Part shown: piece after piece, positions 35,489 to 44,390 of the stretch
How positions within the stretch are numbered: the first letter of the stretch is position 1
How the letters are laid out: each line of letters starts with the position of its first letter
Source: Roseiarcus sp963749715
GTDB lineage: Bacteria; Pseudomonadota; Alphaproteobacteria; Rhizobiales; Beijerinckiaceae
Length of the DNA: 64,000 bases
Direction: 5' to 3'
Assembly (NCBI GenBank): GCA_963749715.1
Contig: CAVVNR010000012.1
Location: forward strand, 248,001 to 312,000
Program-made: the position numbers and the translations under genes
The notes under the pieces: model-generated
The model's database searches: none
Told to the model about the DNA's origin: nothing
Seen by the model: the letters and a program-made list of their open reading frames with translations, nothing else

Positions 35489-36632
35489 ATGGCGCGCGAC
35501 CCGAAAGTAGCCTACGTCCTGCTGCGCAACGCGCATTTCGGCCCGCGGCTCGCGTCGTCGGTTGAGCTCTGTGTTCGCGATCTCGTTCTATATAGCCGAT
35601 ACGCGCGTTCGTCTTTGGTCGCCTGTCCGCTGGTCGACGAGCCGTTCCAGGGCGTCGAGATCGCGACCATTCCCAACTCTTCCGTCGGCGGAAATGTCGG
35701 CAAGGCGCTCGGCGTCGCCCAACTCCTGCGCCGGCGGGGAATCGATCTCGCGGTGGTCGAAAATCATCTTCCCGCCGCGGCCTTGATCGCCGCGGCGTCG
35801 GGCGCGCGCGTCGTGCTCCAGAGCCACGCCTATGAGACCCCGCCCCGGGGCGCGGCCGGGGCCGCCGCCGCCCGCCTTAAGGTTGGGCCGCTCGCCGGCC
35901 TCGCGTTCGTCAGCGAGGACGCGCTCGCTCGTTTCCGGGCCAATTTTCCATTCGTCCGCGCTCCGATGCGCGCAATCCCCAACGGGCTCGACATGCGAGC
36001 CTGGTCGGCGACCGAACGCAAGGAGCAATCGATCCTGAGCGTCGGACGCGCGCTCGCAGACAAAGGCCACATCGAGGCAATGGCGGCGATCATGAGCGCG
36101 CTCGAAGTCGCGGCCCGGCTGGAGCGCCCGCTTCATCCTCTCCGCCGCCGACGCGGAGCCCGAGACCGTCCGGGCACTTCGCAACGCAGCCGAAGCGTCC
36201 GGCGGCCGGGTTCGGATCGACGCGAATCTGCCCCATGCCGAGGTCAAGGCGGCTTGGGAAAAGGCCGCGATCGGCATGGCGCTGACCAGGACTCCCGAGC
36301 CGTTCGGCCGCACGGCTCTGGAGGCGCTGGCGAGCGGGGCGGCGCTGATCGCTTCGGGACTGGGCGGCCTCGCCGAGGTGTGCGGCCCCTGTGCGCTGAC
36401 TCTCGATCCGAACGACGCCGCGGCCCTGAGGGCGGCTCTTGGCGGATTGATGGACGCGCCCGATCGGCGCGTCGACCTCGCCCGCGCCGGACGCAACCGG
36501 GTCGAGGCGCTGTTCGACATCCGGACAGTGGCGGGGAGGATGGATGATTTCATCGACGTCTGTATCGGCGAGGGGCGGACCCTTCTGAAGCGCCAGTTGC
36601 CTTCCGGTCGAGCAACCGATAACTCGCGCTGA
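35489..36632 (+). pseudogene. GT4-type glycosyltransferase, one frameshift
   Basis: Encodes a GT4-fold sugar transferase: N-terminal VAYVLLRNAHFGPRLASSVE, then VVLQSHAYETP, MRAIPNGLDMRAWSA and ILSVGRALADKGHIEAM. Near 36113 the frame shifts by one base; the continuation SARFILSAADAEPETVRALR, HAEVKAAWEKAAIGMALTRT and EPFGRTALEALASGAALIAS supplies the donor-binding E(x7)E region. Without the shift the protein would be ~380 residues, normal for the family. It probably acts in lipopolysaccharide or surface-glycan synthesis. Confidence 0.82.
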
Positions 36633-36694
36633 TGATTGCGGCTCGGGGAGGCCAATGAGTCCCGGAAAAATTCGCGGTTTGCGTCGCCCTTGCG

Positions 36695-37426
36695 GTGTTC
36701 GCCGGCGGAGCGGTCGGCCTCATCCTGCAGCGCGTACTGCCAGAGAAATTCACAACCGGCGGTCCGCGCGACATGATCGGCGCTGTCGTCGGCCTGCTCA
36801 CGCTTTTGTCCGCGCTTGTGCTCGGCCTCCTGATCTGGACCGGGTATGGCGTCTACGCCGGCCAGAATCTGGCGGTGCAGACCCTCGCCGCCAAGGTCCT
36901 GCAGCTCGATCTCGCCCTCGCCGACTACGGGCCCGATGCGACGCCCGTGCGCGCGCAGGTGCGACAGACCCTGGGCAAGACGATCGACGAGATCTGGGGC
37001 GCCAACGAGAGCGACGCCAATTTCGTCGCCAACAACTTCGCAGCGGCAGTGCAGAACCTGCGCAATCGAGATAAGGCCTTGGCCGAACTTCATCCCTCGA
37101 CTGACCAACAAAGGCAGGCGCTCGGCGCCGCTGGCGCGACCGTCGACGCGATCGGCCAGTCTCGGTTGCAGATGTCGTTTGCCCTATCGAACCCGGTTTG
37201 CTATCCGCTCATTTTGATGGTGGTCGGGTGGGCGACGTTCCTGTTCTGTGGCTACGGCCTGATGTCGAGAGGCAATGCAATGTCGATCGCGGCGGGGGTT
37301 GTTGGCGCCATCGCGGTCGCGAGCGCGGTTTATCTCATTCTCGATCTGAGCGATCCGTATTCCGGCCTGTTCCGCGCTTCGTCCGCGCCGCTCGAGCAGG
37401 TGCTGGCGGTCATGGGCAAGGAGTAA
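36695..37426 (+). CDS. DUF4239 membrane protein (copy 2)
   Basis: A 243-residue form starting at GTG: FAGGAVGLILQRVLPEKFT, VVGLLTLLSALVLGLLIWTG, then LALADYGPDATPVRAQ and the terminal LILDLSDPYSGLFRASSAP. The true start is probably the ATG at 36655: removing one A from the aaaaa run at about 36664-36668 would join MSPGK to FAVCVALAVFAGG and restore the missing N-terminal helix. Same family as the genes at 19209 and 56259, and closer to the latter (LQRVLPE, LLIWTxYGVY). Confidence 0.85.
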   Translation: MFAGGAVGLILQRVLPEKFTTGGPRDMIGAVVGLLTLLSALVLGLLIWTGYGVYAGQNLAVQTLAAKVLQLDLALADYGPDATPVRAQVRQTLGKTIDEIWGANESDANFVANNFAAAVQNLRNRDKALAELHPSTDQQRQALGAAGATVDAIGQSRLQMSFALSNPVCYPLILMVVGWATFLFCGYGLMSRGNAMSIAAGVVGAIAVASAVYLILDLSDPYSGLFRASSAPLEQVLAVMGKE

Positions 37427-37599
37427 GGGCAAGTCACGCCCGAGCGCAAGCCCTCGCTGGATTTGTCTTGCCTTTCGCTGAGCGTCGGCGGAAAGGCTGC
37501 GGCCGCAACGTCGGCTTCCCCACTCTCCGGCCTCGCTGCGCCGGCCGGCGCACCCCCGTCGATCGCACCCGGCGGCGCCCGGTTCTGGCGTGTTTTCGA

Positions 37600-37726
37600 T
37601 CCCCGCGCTTTGATCGCCGACAAGGCCTTCGACGCAGATCCCTTCATCGGCGCCCTCGCCACGACAAGCTCACCAAAATCTTCCTCGCCGGCGTTCAACT
37701 TGCATGCGCCTCAATCCCTCCTCAAC
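37600..37726 (+). pseudogene. IS5-family transposase C-terminal remnant
   Basis: One frame reads FDPRALIADKAFDADPFIGA, the catalytic ADKAYDAD region of IS5/IS427-type transposases. An adjacent frame reads RHDKLTKIFLAGVQLACASI, the normal C-terminus (RYDKLxxNFLAxVQLA). The ~50 residues normally between them are deleted. No terminal repeats were found. Confidence 0.7.
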
Positions 37727-38015
37727 TGAACACAGGCCGCCGTTTGAAAACCCGATCTGGAATCGCCACTGTCGCGTCGAACGCGATGCTCTCAAGATTT
37801 TTTTCGACGGGTGATACCAACGTATCGACGACACCATCGTACGATAGGTTCGCCAGCGCCTTCCTGGTCTAGCTAACGCAGAATGCCCCTGCAGCTCTTC
37901 GCTGAGTAGAGGCGCAAGGGCGTTCAAGTCGCTTCGCTCGCCGATGGTCTCAGCATCGAGTTCGCACGTCGTGCGCCTGGACTCTGTAACTGTTATTTTC
38001 TTGGGAGATTGCGCC

Positions 38016-38345
38016 ATGCCCGACAATCGAACCGCCAATCGACGAGCCTTTGGCGAATCGACCAACGGTCGGAGGCCCCTATCAAGCGTTTGTCGCGAAA
38101 TCGGTTTGGCTGCTGTCGCCATTGAGCTCAACTTGGAGCTTAGCACCATTGAGCCAGACGTGGCCGCGGCAATCGAGCGGGGCGCGGCCGCGCTTTTCGA
38201 AGCGGGTCTGATCGGACACCGACGAAGCGTTTGGGTCCGCGAGAAAGGCAACCGTCAAAAGGCGCGGCGGCGGGCAAGCAAGGCAAGACAACCCCGGCCC
38301 TTGCCGACGCGGAAAAATGAAATTGAGCTGCGGCATCCGAACTGA
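38016..38345 (+). CDS. Hypothetical protein, uncertain
   Basis: A 109-residue frame after a GGGAG ribosome-like site. It contains IGLAAVAIELNLELSTIEPD and VAAAIERGAAALFEAGLI, which look protein-like and helical, followed by a basic Arg/Lys-rich tail. A longer frame on the other strand (37670-38251) overlaps it and could be the real gene instead. The region next to an IS5 remnant may hold only debris. No family recognised. Confidence 0.35.
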   Translation: MPDNRTANRRAFGESTNGRRPLSSVCREIGLAAVAIELNLELSTIEPDVAAAIERGAAALFEAGLIGHRRSVWVREKGNRQKARRRASKARQPRPLPTRKNEIELRHPN

Positions 38346-38450
38346 GCGCATCGACGACTTGCCGCCGCTGTCTCGGCGCGCTGCAACGCTGCCGCGCCGA
38401 GCATCTCCACGATCCGCGTCGCCGGCCCCCGAGCCGTCCCTGCTTATGCC

Positions 38451-40049
38451 CTACTCCGCCGGCTGCTCCGTCATTTCGCCATGGCCGTGGGACTCGATCG
38501 CGGCCGGCGCGATGTGGGCGAATTTGGCGAAGCAGTACAGCATCGCGGCGACGCCGAGGTAGCTCAGCGATACTACGGGCGATTGCCCGATGCCCAGATC
38601 CTCGGCATGGATCAAGCCGAAAAATGTCAGGATCGAGCCCGCGAGCGCGAAGGCCGCGGCCTTCTCGAGCTGACGTTCAATGATGAAAACGGTAACCGCG
38701 CCCAGAATGATGCCGGCGAGCGTGGCGCCGCCGCCGAGCGTCTCCAGGCCCTTGTACAATACGCCGGTGTTGCCGAGCTTGTCGAAGCCGACCGTGGCGG
38801 CGTTGGTGCCGGCGGCGCCGAGCGCGCCGTCGATCATGGTTTTGCCCCAGGCGGCGATCTGCGGAATCATCGCCAGGATGATCGCCGGCGCATGGCTCCT
38901 CGGAGTCTCCTGGAACGCCTGGGAGCCGATCAGCATGCCAATATAGAGTAGGATCGGCAGGATCGCGACGACCGGAATCAGGCTCGAGACCAGGGCCACG
39001 ATGCCGAGCCACGTCAGCACCAGCACCATCACGCCGGTCGCGGCGGAATAGCCGATCCGCCCGCCCATCGCCTTCCAGCCCGGATGGCCGATATAGACAG
39101 CGTTGATGAACGGATTGCCCAAAAGGCAACCGATCAGGCTGATGACACCGTCGGCGGTCAGCACCTGAGTGGTCGGAAACGGGTCGCCGGCCGCGGCGGC
39201 GCTCTCGACGTTGTCCATCGCCTCGACAAGATCGTAGATGCCAAACGGAATGGCGGTCACCAATATGATGCCGATGAACTTGAAACCCGAAAAGACGTGA
39301 CCCACGGCCGGTACGGGAAACGAGAATCCGAAGTGCGAAAAGGCGTCGCCGACGCTGCCAACGCTCAAGCCGCCGTAGCCGAGACCGAAAATATTCGATC
39401 CCCAGGCGATGAGCGTGCCCGCCGCGATCGCAATCAGCCCGCCGGGCACGTCCTGGAAGTAGCGCACCCCGCCGAACCAATTGGCCAGGATGATGGCGAA
39501 ACACACCATGCCGATGAGCGGCGTCTCGAACACGAGGAGGCCGGGGCGCATTGAAATGAAGGTGATGGAAATACCGGCGAGCGAACCGAGCAGCGCCGCC
39601 CGCGGCGTGATCCTGCGGATCACCGGCGCGATGAAGCCGCCCGCCATTAAGACGAAACTCTGGACGAAGACCCAGGTGAGGCCTGCCTCCCAGGCCTGAA
39701 CCGGATCGTTGGTCCTGAGCAGGATCGGCAGCATGACCACGAACGTGACGACGAACATGTGCGGCACGCTGGTGCCCGAAGGCAGGGCGCAGACATCCGT
39801 GCGCCCGGTCTTCCGCGCCAGCCGATAGGCGAGCCACGCGTAATACACCGTGCTCAGGAACAGCATCAGCCCGAGGGCTGGAAGAATCCTGCCGAACACC
39901 AGCGAATCCGGCATCTTCAGGACGAAGCGCAAGAGCCCGGTCAAAACGAGGACGTTGACCAGAATATTGGTGCCGAAGCCGAAGAAAGCGTTCCAGTCGC
40001 CCGGAACCCAATAGCTCTCGCGTCCAGTCGTCATCGTCGTTGTTGACAT
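38451..40049 (-). CDS. NCS2-type purine/pyrimidine permease
   Basis: A 532-residue polytopic membrane protein of the nucleobase-ascorbate (NCS2) superfamily, nearest the AzgA/PbuG-like purine permeases. Seen: FFGFGTNILVNVLVLTGLL, LPSGTSVPHMFVVTFVVM, GIYDLVEAMDNVESAAAAGD (the conserved TM8 acidic motif) and LLGNPFINAVYIGHPGWKA. A perfect AGGAGGGAGCA ribosome site sets the start. The next gene is a biuret-hydrolase-like amidase, so the transported compound is probably its substrate or precursor. Exact substrate unknown. Confidence 0.86.
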   Translation of the reverse strand: MSTTTMTTGRESYWVPGDWNAFFGFGTNILVNVLVLTGLLRFVLKMPDSLVFGRILPALGLMLFLSTVYYAWLAYRLARKTGRTDVCALPSGTSVPHMFVVTFVVMLPILLRTNDPVQAWEAGLTWVFVQSFVLMAGGFIAPVIRRITPRAALLGSLAGISITFISMRPGLLVFETPLIGMVCFAIILANWFGGVRYFQDVPGGLIAIAAGTLIAWGSNIFGLGYGGLSVGSVGDAFSHFGFSFPVPAVGHVFSGFKFIGIILVTAIPFGIYDLVEAMDNVESAAAAGDPFPTTQVLTADGVISLIGCLLGNPFINAVYIGHPGWKAMGGRIGYSAATGVMVLVLTWLGIVALVSSLIPVVAILPILLYIGMLIGSQAFQETPRSHAPAIILAMIPQIAAWGKTMIDGALGAAGTNAATVGFDKLGNTGVLYKGLETLGGGATLAGIILGAVTVFIIERQLEKAAAFALAGSILTFFGLIHAEDLGIGQSPVVSLSYLGVAAMLYCFAKFAHIAPAAIESHGHGEMTEQPAE

Positions 40050-40077
40050 TGCTCCCTCCTTTGGTCGCACGCTCCGA

Positions 40078-40767
40078 CTAGCCGGCGCCCTTCCGCCTGG
40101 CCAACGCCTTGATCACGCCCTCGGAGCTTGACACCCAGCCGAAGATGCCGCCCTGAGCCTTGATCATCTTCAAACCCATGGCGTGGAATTCGGGGAAATA
40201 GGATCCGACGCAGTCCTCGAGCACGAGGCAGTCGTAGCCGCGGTCATTGGCCTCTCGCACCGTGGTGTTGACGCAGACCTCAGTCGTGACGCCGGTGACG
40301 ACGAGCTGCTTCACGTCCCGGTGTTGCAGGATGGCGTGGAGATCGGTGGCGTGGAACGCGCCCTTGCCGGGCTTGTCGATCACCGGTTCGCCCGGCGCGG
40401 GATAAAGCTCCGGAATGATGTCGTGACCGGCCTCGCCACGCACCAGAATGCGGCCCATCGGGCCGGCGTCGCCAATCGTCGTCGCGGCGCGGCCGCGAAT
40501 CTTCTTTGCTGGGGGCAGATCGGACAGGTCGGGCCGATGGCCCTCCCGGGTATGGAGCGCAGGAAGACCTGCGGCGCGCCAGGCCGCCAACAGCCGGCGA
40601 TTGGGTTCGATGGTCCGGCGCAGCTGCGCAACGTCGTTGCCGAGCATTTCCCCGAAGCCGCCCGGCTCGAGAAAATCCCGTTGCATGTCGATGATCAGGA
40701 GCGCGCAATGCTCGGGCTCGAGCGCGAAGGGATAAGGTTCGGCCGCGAGGTCTATCGTCTCATTCAT
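40078..40767 (-). CDS. Isochorismatase-fold cysteine hydrolase, biuret-hydrolase-like
   Basis: A 229-residue cysteine hydrolase with catalytic triad Asp27 (IIDMQRDF), Lys135 (DKPGKGAF) and Cys165 (GVTTEVCVNTTVREANDRGY). The blocks LHTREGHRPDLSDLPPAKK, RILVRGEAGHDIIPELYP and VIDKPGKGAF match characterised biuret amidohydrolase (BiuH), which turns biuret into allophanate and ammonia. Related N-carbamoyl and ureidoacrylate amidases remain possible. It lies 28 bases upstream of the NCS2 permease on the same strand, forming a two-gene uptake-and-hydrolysis unit. AtzE/G/H-like genes 22 kb away act on similar linear ureas. Confidence 0.82.
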   Translation of the reverse strand: MNETIDLAAEPYPFALEPEHCALLIIDMQRDFLEPGGFGEMLGNDVAQLRRTIEPNRRLLAAWRAAGLPALHTREGHRPDLSDLPPAKKIRGRAATTIGDAGPMGRILVRGEAGHDIIPELYPAPGEPVIDKPGKGAFHATDLHAILQHRDVKQLVVTGVTTEVCVNTTVREANDRGYDCLVLEDCVGSYFPEFHAMGLKMIKAQGGIFGWVSSSEGVIKALARRKGAG

Positions 40768-41222
40768 GTCTCGACGCCGGCGTTTCTCGAGGATGCATCG
40801 CAAGGGCCTGCCAACCTTCCCGTCGCAAGGAACGTGCCTGCCCGCTCAATGGTCTCGACGTCGCCGCCCGGCAGCCCATGGTCCTTCGGCAAACCGCGCG
40901 CGCCGCCAGGCGATCGGCGGCGCCGCGAACCGAAATTGCGCGCAATCGTGACCGCGCGAAAGCCCGAGGGTGAGCGCCTTGGGCTGCGGAGGCGTGCTCG
41001 ATCCACGATTTCGACGCGCGCCAAGGCCGTTATGTACGCAAACGCCGCTACGCGGTTGCTCATGGCGTGGATTTTGCTGCTGATTTAATATGCTGCGTTG
41101 CACACTGACCGAGCTGGACGCGCGTCCCACGACTATCCAACCCTTTCGCTCCTTGGCCCGCCGCCACATAGTCGGCGGATCATGGGCGCCTGCCACAGTC
41201 TCGCCAAAAGTCGTCCTCGGGC
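40768..41222. other. Intergenic stretch, nothing recognised
   Basis: 455 bases between the hydrolase operon and the divergent alpha/beta hydrolase. The short open frames present lack family motifs; it presumably carries the promoter of both units. Confidence 0.45.
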
Positions 41223-42086
41223 ATGATCGTTCGGGCCGTCATGCTTGCGATCGCCGCGCTCGCGCTCGCGTCCGGGGCGTTTTTCGCGCTCCTTCGCTGC
41301 GAGCTCAGGCCTCGGCAGGCGCGTCTCGATCCCTCGGCGACCGGGTTGCCGGTCGAAGCTGTCGTGATCCCCTCGAGCTCAGGAGCGAAGCTCGCGGGCT
41401 GGTATTTGCCTGGCGCGGGGCGCGGCGCCGTCCTCCTGCTTCACGGCATCAAGTCCAACCGGCTCGTTCTGGTCGATCGCATGCGATTCCTGCGGGACGC
41501 CGGCTATTCGACGCTGGCGATCGATTTTCAAGCCCACGGCGAGAGCAGCGGCCGGCGCATCACGTTCGGCCAGCTCGAATCCCTCGACGCGCGTTCGGCG
41601 CTGGCGTGGCTGCGCGCGCGCCGGCCCGCCGAACGCGTCGCCGCGCTGGGGATTTCGATGGGCAGCGCCGCCTTGCTCATCGGACAACCGATCGAGGCAG
41701 ACGCGGTCGTCGTCGAATCCGCTTATCCCGTTTTCGCCACCGCCGTTTCCAACCGCCTGGCGCTGGCCTTGGGCCGGTTCGGCCGCCTCTTGACTCCCTG
41801 TGTCCTGACGGCGATGCGCCTCGCCGCGGGTATCGACGCCTCGAAGCTCCGTCCTATCGACGGCATCGACCGTCTTCACCAGCCGATCCTCATCATGACG
41901 GGCGCCGATGATCAAAAGACAACGGTCGCGGAGAGTCGGGCGCTGTTCGCCAGGGCCAATCCGCCGAAGAGTTACTGGGAGACGCCTGGAGCGGGGCATT
42001 TCGACCTCGCGGCCTCCGGCGGCCTCGCCTATCGCGAGCGGCTGCTCGATTTTCTCAATTCCAGCTTGCGCTCGCCGCCGGATTGA
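41223..42086 (+). CDS. Alpha/beta hydrolase, membrane-anchored or exported
   Basis: A 287-residue serine hydrolase: N-terminal hydrophobic segment (MLAIAALALASGAFFALL), oxyanion motif LLHGIKSN (~73), nucleophile elbow GISMGS (Ser145), acid near IMTGADDQKT and histidine in GAGHFDLA. The domain resembles the Abhydrolase / BAAT C-terminal group found on bacterial membranes. Substrate unknown. The N-terminal helix may be an uncleaved anchor. Confidence 0.82.
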   Translation: MIVRAVMLAIAALALASGAFFALLRCELRPRQARLDPSATGLPVEAVVIPSSSGAKLAGWYLPGAGRGAVLLLHGIKSNRLVLVDRMRFLRDAGYSTLAIDFQAHGESSGRRITFGQLESLDARSALAWLRARRPAERVAALGISMGSAALLIGQPIEADAVVVESAYPVFATAVSNRLALALGRFGRLLTPCVLTAMRLAAGIDASKLRPIDGIDRLHQPILIMTGADDQKTTVAESRALFARANPPKSYWETPGAGHFDLAASGGLAYRERLLDFLNSSLRSPPD

Positions 42087-42453
42087 CCGCTTCCCCCTTC
42101 GCCATCGGCCATTCGCCTCAACCCAAGCCAGACGAACTTATCGCTGGGGCGCGCCATTGACGCCGGCGCTAAAGGCGGTGGCGCTGAATTCGCCTTCGAA
42201 GCGGCCCCCCCGATACGGCCGGACACATGACCGGAGACGTCTCGCGAGGCTTCCTTCCAGTACCCTTGGATCGCGTCGCCGGAAGCTTCGACAGGGCGAG
42301 ACGCGGGGAGATGCCGCCGTTTCAACCCGAGGCGGGTCCTGTCTCCTGTCTGTCGTCCATTCGCTCAAATGGCGGTCGATTTTTCAAATCAACGCCGGCT
42401 CTCATCCGACATTTTCCAGGACGACACACAGCGGTCAGCGGCGGAAATGCAAA
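42087..42453. other. Intergenic stretch, nothing recognised
   Basis: 367 bases after the alpha/beta hydrolase with no coherent coding frame on either strand and no RNA or repeat recognised. Confidence 0.45.
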
Positions 42454-42657
42454 ATGTCCGATTGGAGAGTTCTTTATCGGGACGATCTCGACCAGGACAG
42501 GGCTTCTCGGAGCAGCCAAAGCGAAGAAGCCGCGGTTGAGCAGGCGATACGGCTCTATGTCCAGGAGCGCGCCTAAATCTATCGGATCGAAGGTCCTGAC
42601 GGATTGATCCTGCCACAGGAACAAATCATGCGTTTGGTGTCCGCCAACAAGTGGTAG
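42454..42657 (+). pseudogene. Small conserved-looking protein interrupted by an in-frame TAA
   Basis: The frame MSDWRVLYRDDLDQDRASRS...QAIRLYVQERA reaches TAA at 42574 and continues in the same frame with IYRIEGPDGLILPQEQIMRL followed by VSANKW and TAG. The two halves make one sensible 67-codon product (strand-helix-strand, with an IEGPDG turn). So a Lys or Gln codon has probably mutated to TAA, or the stop is read through. No family name known to me. Confidence 0.55.
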
Positions 42658-42866
42658 CTCGCAAAAACGTCGCCTGCCCAAGGCCACGATGCGGACAGAT
42701 GCAGGGCGTTCAGTGCCGGAGACAGACGGGACGCCAGAACGATCTGGGGGAGATGGAGGACGATAATTGCGAGACGTCACCTAGGCCAGGCGGATTTTCG
42801 GGTCCATACTCCTCCGGACGAGATCGGCTGGAAGCGTTCCCGCGTTTCGGCCACGGGAGCCGCGCA

Positions 42867-44390
42867 ATGAATGAGCAAAGCCTCGAGACAACGACCGGGC
42901 AGCGCGCCGCGCCGAGTCCGGGCGGCGATTCGGCGCCGAGCCCACAGGCGCATCCCGGCGCCGAGACCCTGTCTCCGGAGAAGCAAAAGCCGTCGGGGCG
43001 GCGAAGAATGCTGCTTGGAGCAGCGGGCGTTGTGGTCCTGGCCGCCGCCCTTTGGTTCGGCGTTCCGTGGGTCCAGACGACCCTCAACACGGTTTCGACG
43101 GACGATGCATACGTCAACGGTCACGTGACGTTCGTCGCCGCCCGCGTCAAGGGCCAGGTTTCGCGGGTTTTGGTGGACGACAACTACCGGGTGCGCAAAG
43201 GCGACCTTCTGGTCCAACTCGACAAAGAGCCGTTTCAGATCGCAGTCGCGATCAAAAAGGCGGCTGTCGATACGGCGACGGCGGACCTGCAAGTGGCCAA
43301 GTCCAAAGTGCGCGGCATCGAAGCGGAGGCCATGAGCCGGCGCCGGGCGCTGGAGCACGCCATGGAGTCCGTCGACGACCAGGTCGCCCTGCTGCGCGCT
43401 AAGGTTGCCGGCGTCGACAAAAGCAAAGCCGCGCTGGTGCTGGCTCAGCTTGATTTCGACCGGGCCGCCAAATTGGTGGTGACAAACGATGTCCCCCGAG
43501 AGGTATACGACCGGCGGCAAGCGGAGCTATTGGCGGCGCGCGCGGACGTTGTCGCGTCGCTGGCCGATGTCCGCCAAATCCGCGCCTCTTTGGGGTTGCC
43601 GCCGGAAACCGACGAGCAGAACCTCGGCCAGGTTCCGCCCAATCTCGATCAGACGTTTTCGTCAGTGCTCCAGGCGCAGGCGGCGATGATCCAGAGTGCG
43701 GCTCAACTCGGCGTCATTCATTCGTTCGATGAGGGGCCACGTGCCATGGTCGAGGCGTTCGAGAAGGAAGGCGACGTCAATAGCACCTTTGCCCGGCTGG
43801 CGGCGGACGCGCCGGACGTCAAGCAGGCCGAGGCAAAGGTCGAGGTCGCCAAGCGCGATCTCGACCAGGCGGAGCTCGATCTCCGCTACTGTGACGTCCT
43901 CGCCGAGATCGATGGGGTCATCACGCGCCGAAACGTCAATCCGGGCGACAACATCCAGGTTGGCCAGGGCCTCATGGCGATCCGCTCGCTCGATGAAATC
44001 TGGGTCGACGCCAATTTCAAGGAGACGCAGCTCGGCGATCTGCGTATCGGCCAGCCGGTCGATCTCTATGTCGACATGTATGGCGACCGCCATGTGTTCA
44101 AGGGGCGAATTTCCGGCTTTACCCAGGGGACCGGATCGACTTTGGCGCTGCTGCCGGCGGAGAACGCAACCGGCAACTTCATCAAGGTGGTTCAGCGACT
44201 GCCGGTTCGCATCGACCTCGAGAACTACGACGCGGACAAGAGCCCGCTGTTTATCGGCACGTCGGTTACTCCCTATGTCTTCTTCAACAAGCCGCCCACC
44301 GGACCCGACGCCGGGAAGCTCCTGCAGACCTCTGCGCCTCAATCGCAGCCCGGCGGTTCGACCGCAAACCCGCCGGGCGCAACGAAGTGA
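42867..44390 (+). CDS. HlyD/EmrA-family periplasmic adaptor of a multidrug exporter
   Basis: A 507-residue membrane-fusion protein: Pro/Ser-rich cytosolic N-terminus, one helix (~48-65), biotinyl-lipoyl half-motif DAYVNGHVTFVAARVKGQVS, a long coiled-coil hairpin (~150-330), then the second half YCDVLAEIDGVITRRNVNPG and a beta-barrel. The hairpin is longer than in EmrA (extra LGLPPETDEQ and MIQSAAQLGVIHSF segments). Its stop overlaps the GTG start of the pump gene by four bases. Together with an outer-membrane factor such as the NodT protein at 9.8 kb it would export hydrophobic drugs. Confidence 0.92.
   Translation: MNEQSLETTTGQRAAPSPGGDSAPSPQAHPGAETLSPEKQKPSGRRRMLLGAAGVVVLAAALWFGVPWVQTTLNTVSTDDAYVNGHVTFVAARVKGQVSRVLVDDNYRVRKGDLLVQLDKEPFQIAVAIKKAAVDTATADLQVAKSKVRGIEAEAMSRRRALEHAMESVDDQVALLRAKVAGVDKSKAALVLAQLDFDRAAKLVVTNDVPREVYDRRQAELLAARADVVASLADVRQIRASLGLPPETDEQNLGQVPPNLDQTFSSVLQAQAAMIQSAAQLGVIHSFDEGPRAMVEAFEKEGDVNSTFARLAADAPDVKQAEAKVEVAKRDLDQAELDLRYCDVLAEIDGVITRRNVNPGDNIQVGQGLMAIRSLDEIWVDANFKETQLGDLRIGQPVDLYVDMYGDRHVFKGRISGFTQGTGSTLALLPAENATGNFIKVVQRLPVRIDLENYDADKSPLFIGTSVTPYVFFNKPPTGPDAGKLLQTSAPQSQPGGSTANPPGATK

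Noticed and set aside
40183..41088. Plus-strand 301-codon frame opposite the biuret-hydrolase-like gene
   Set aside because: It is the complement of a gene with an intact catalytic triad and shows only biased composition.
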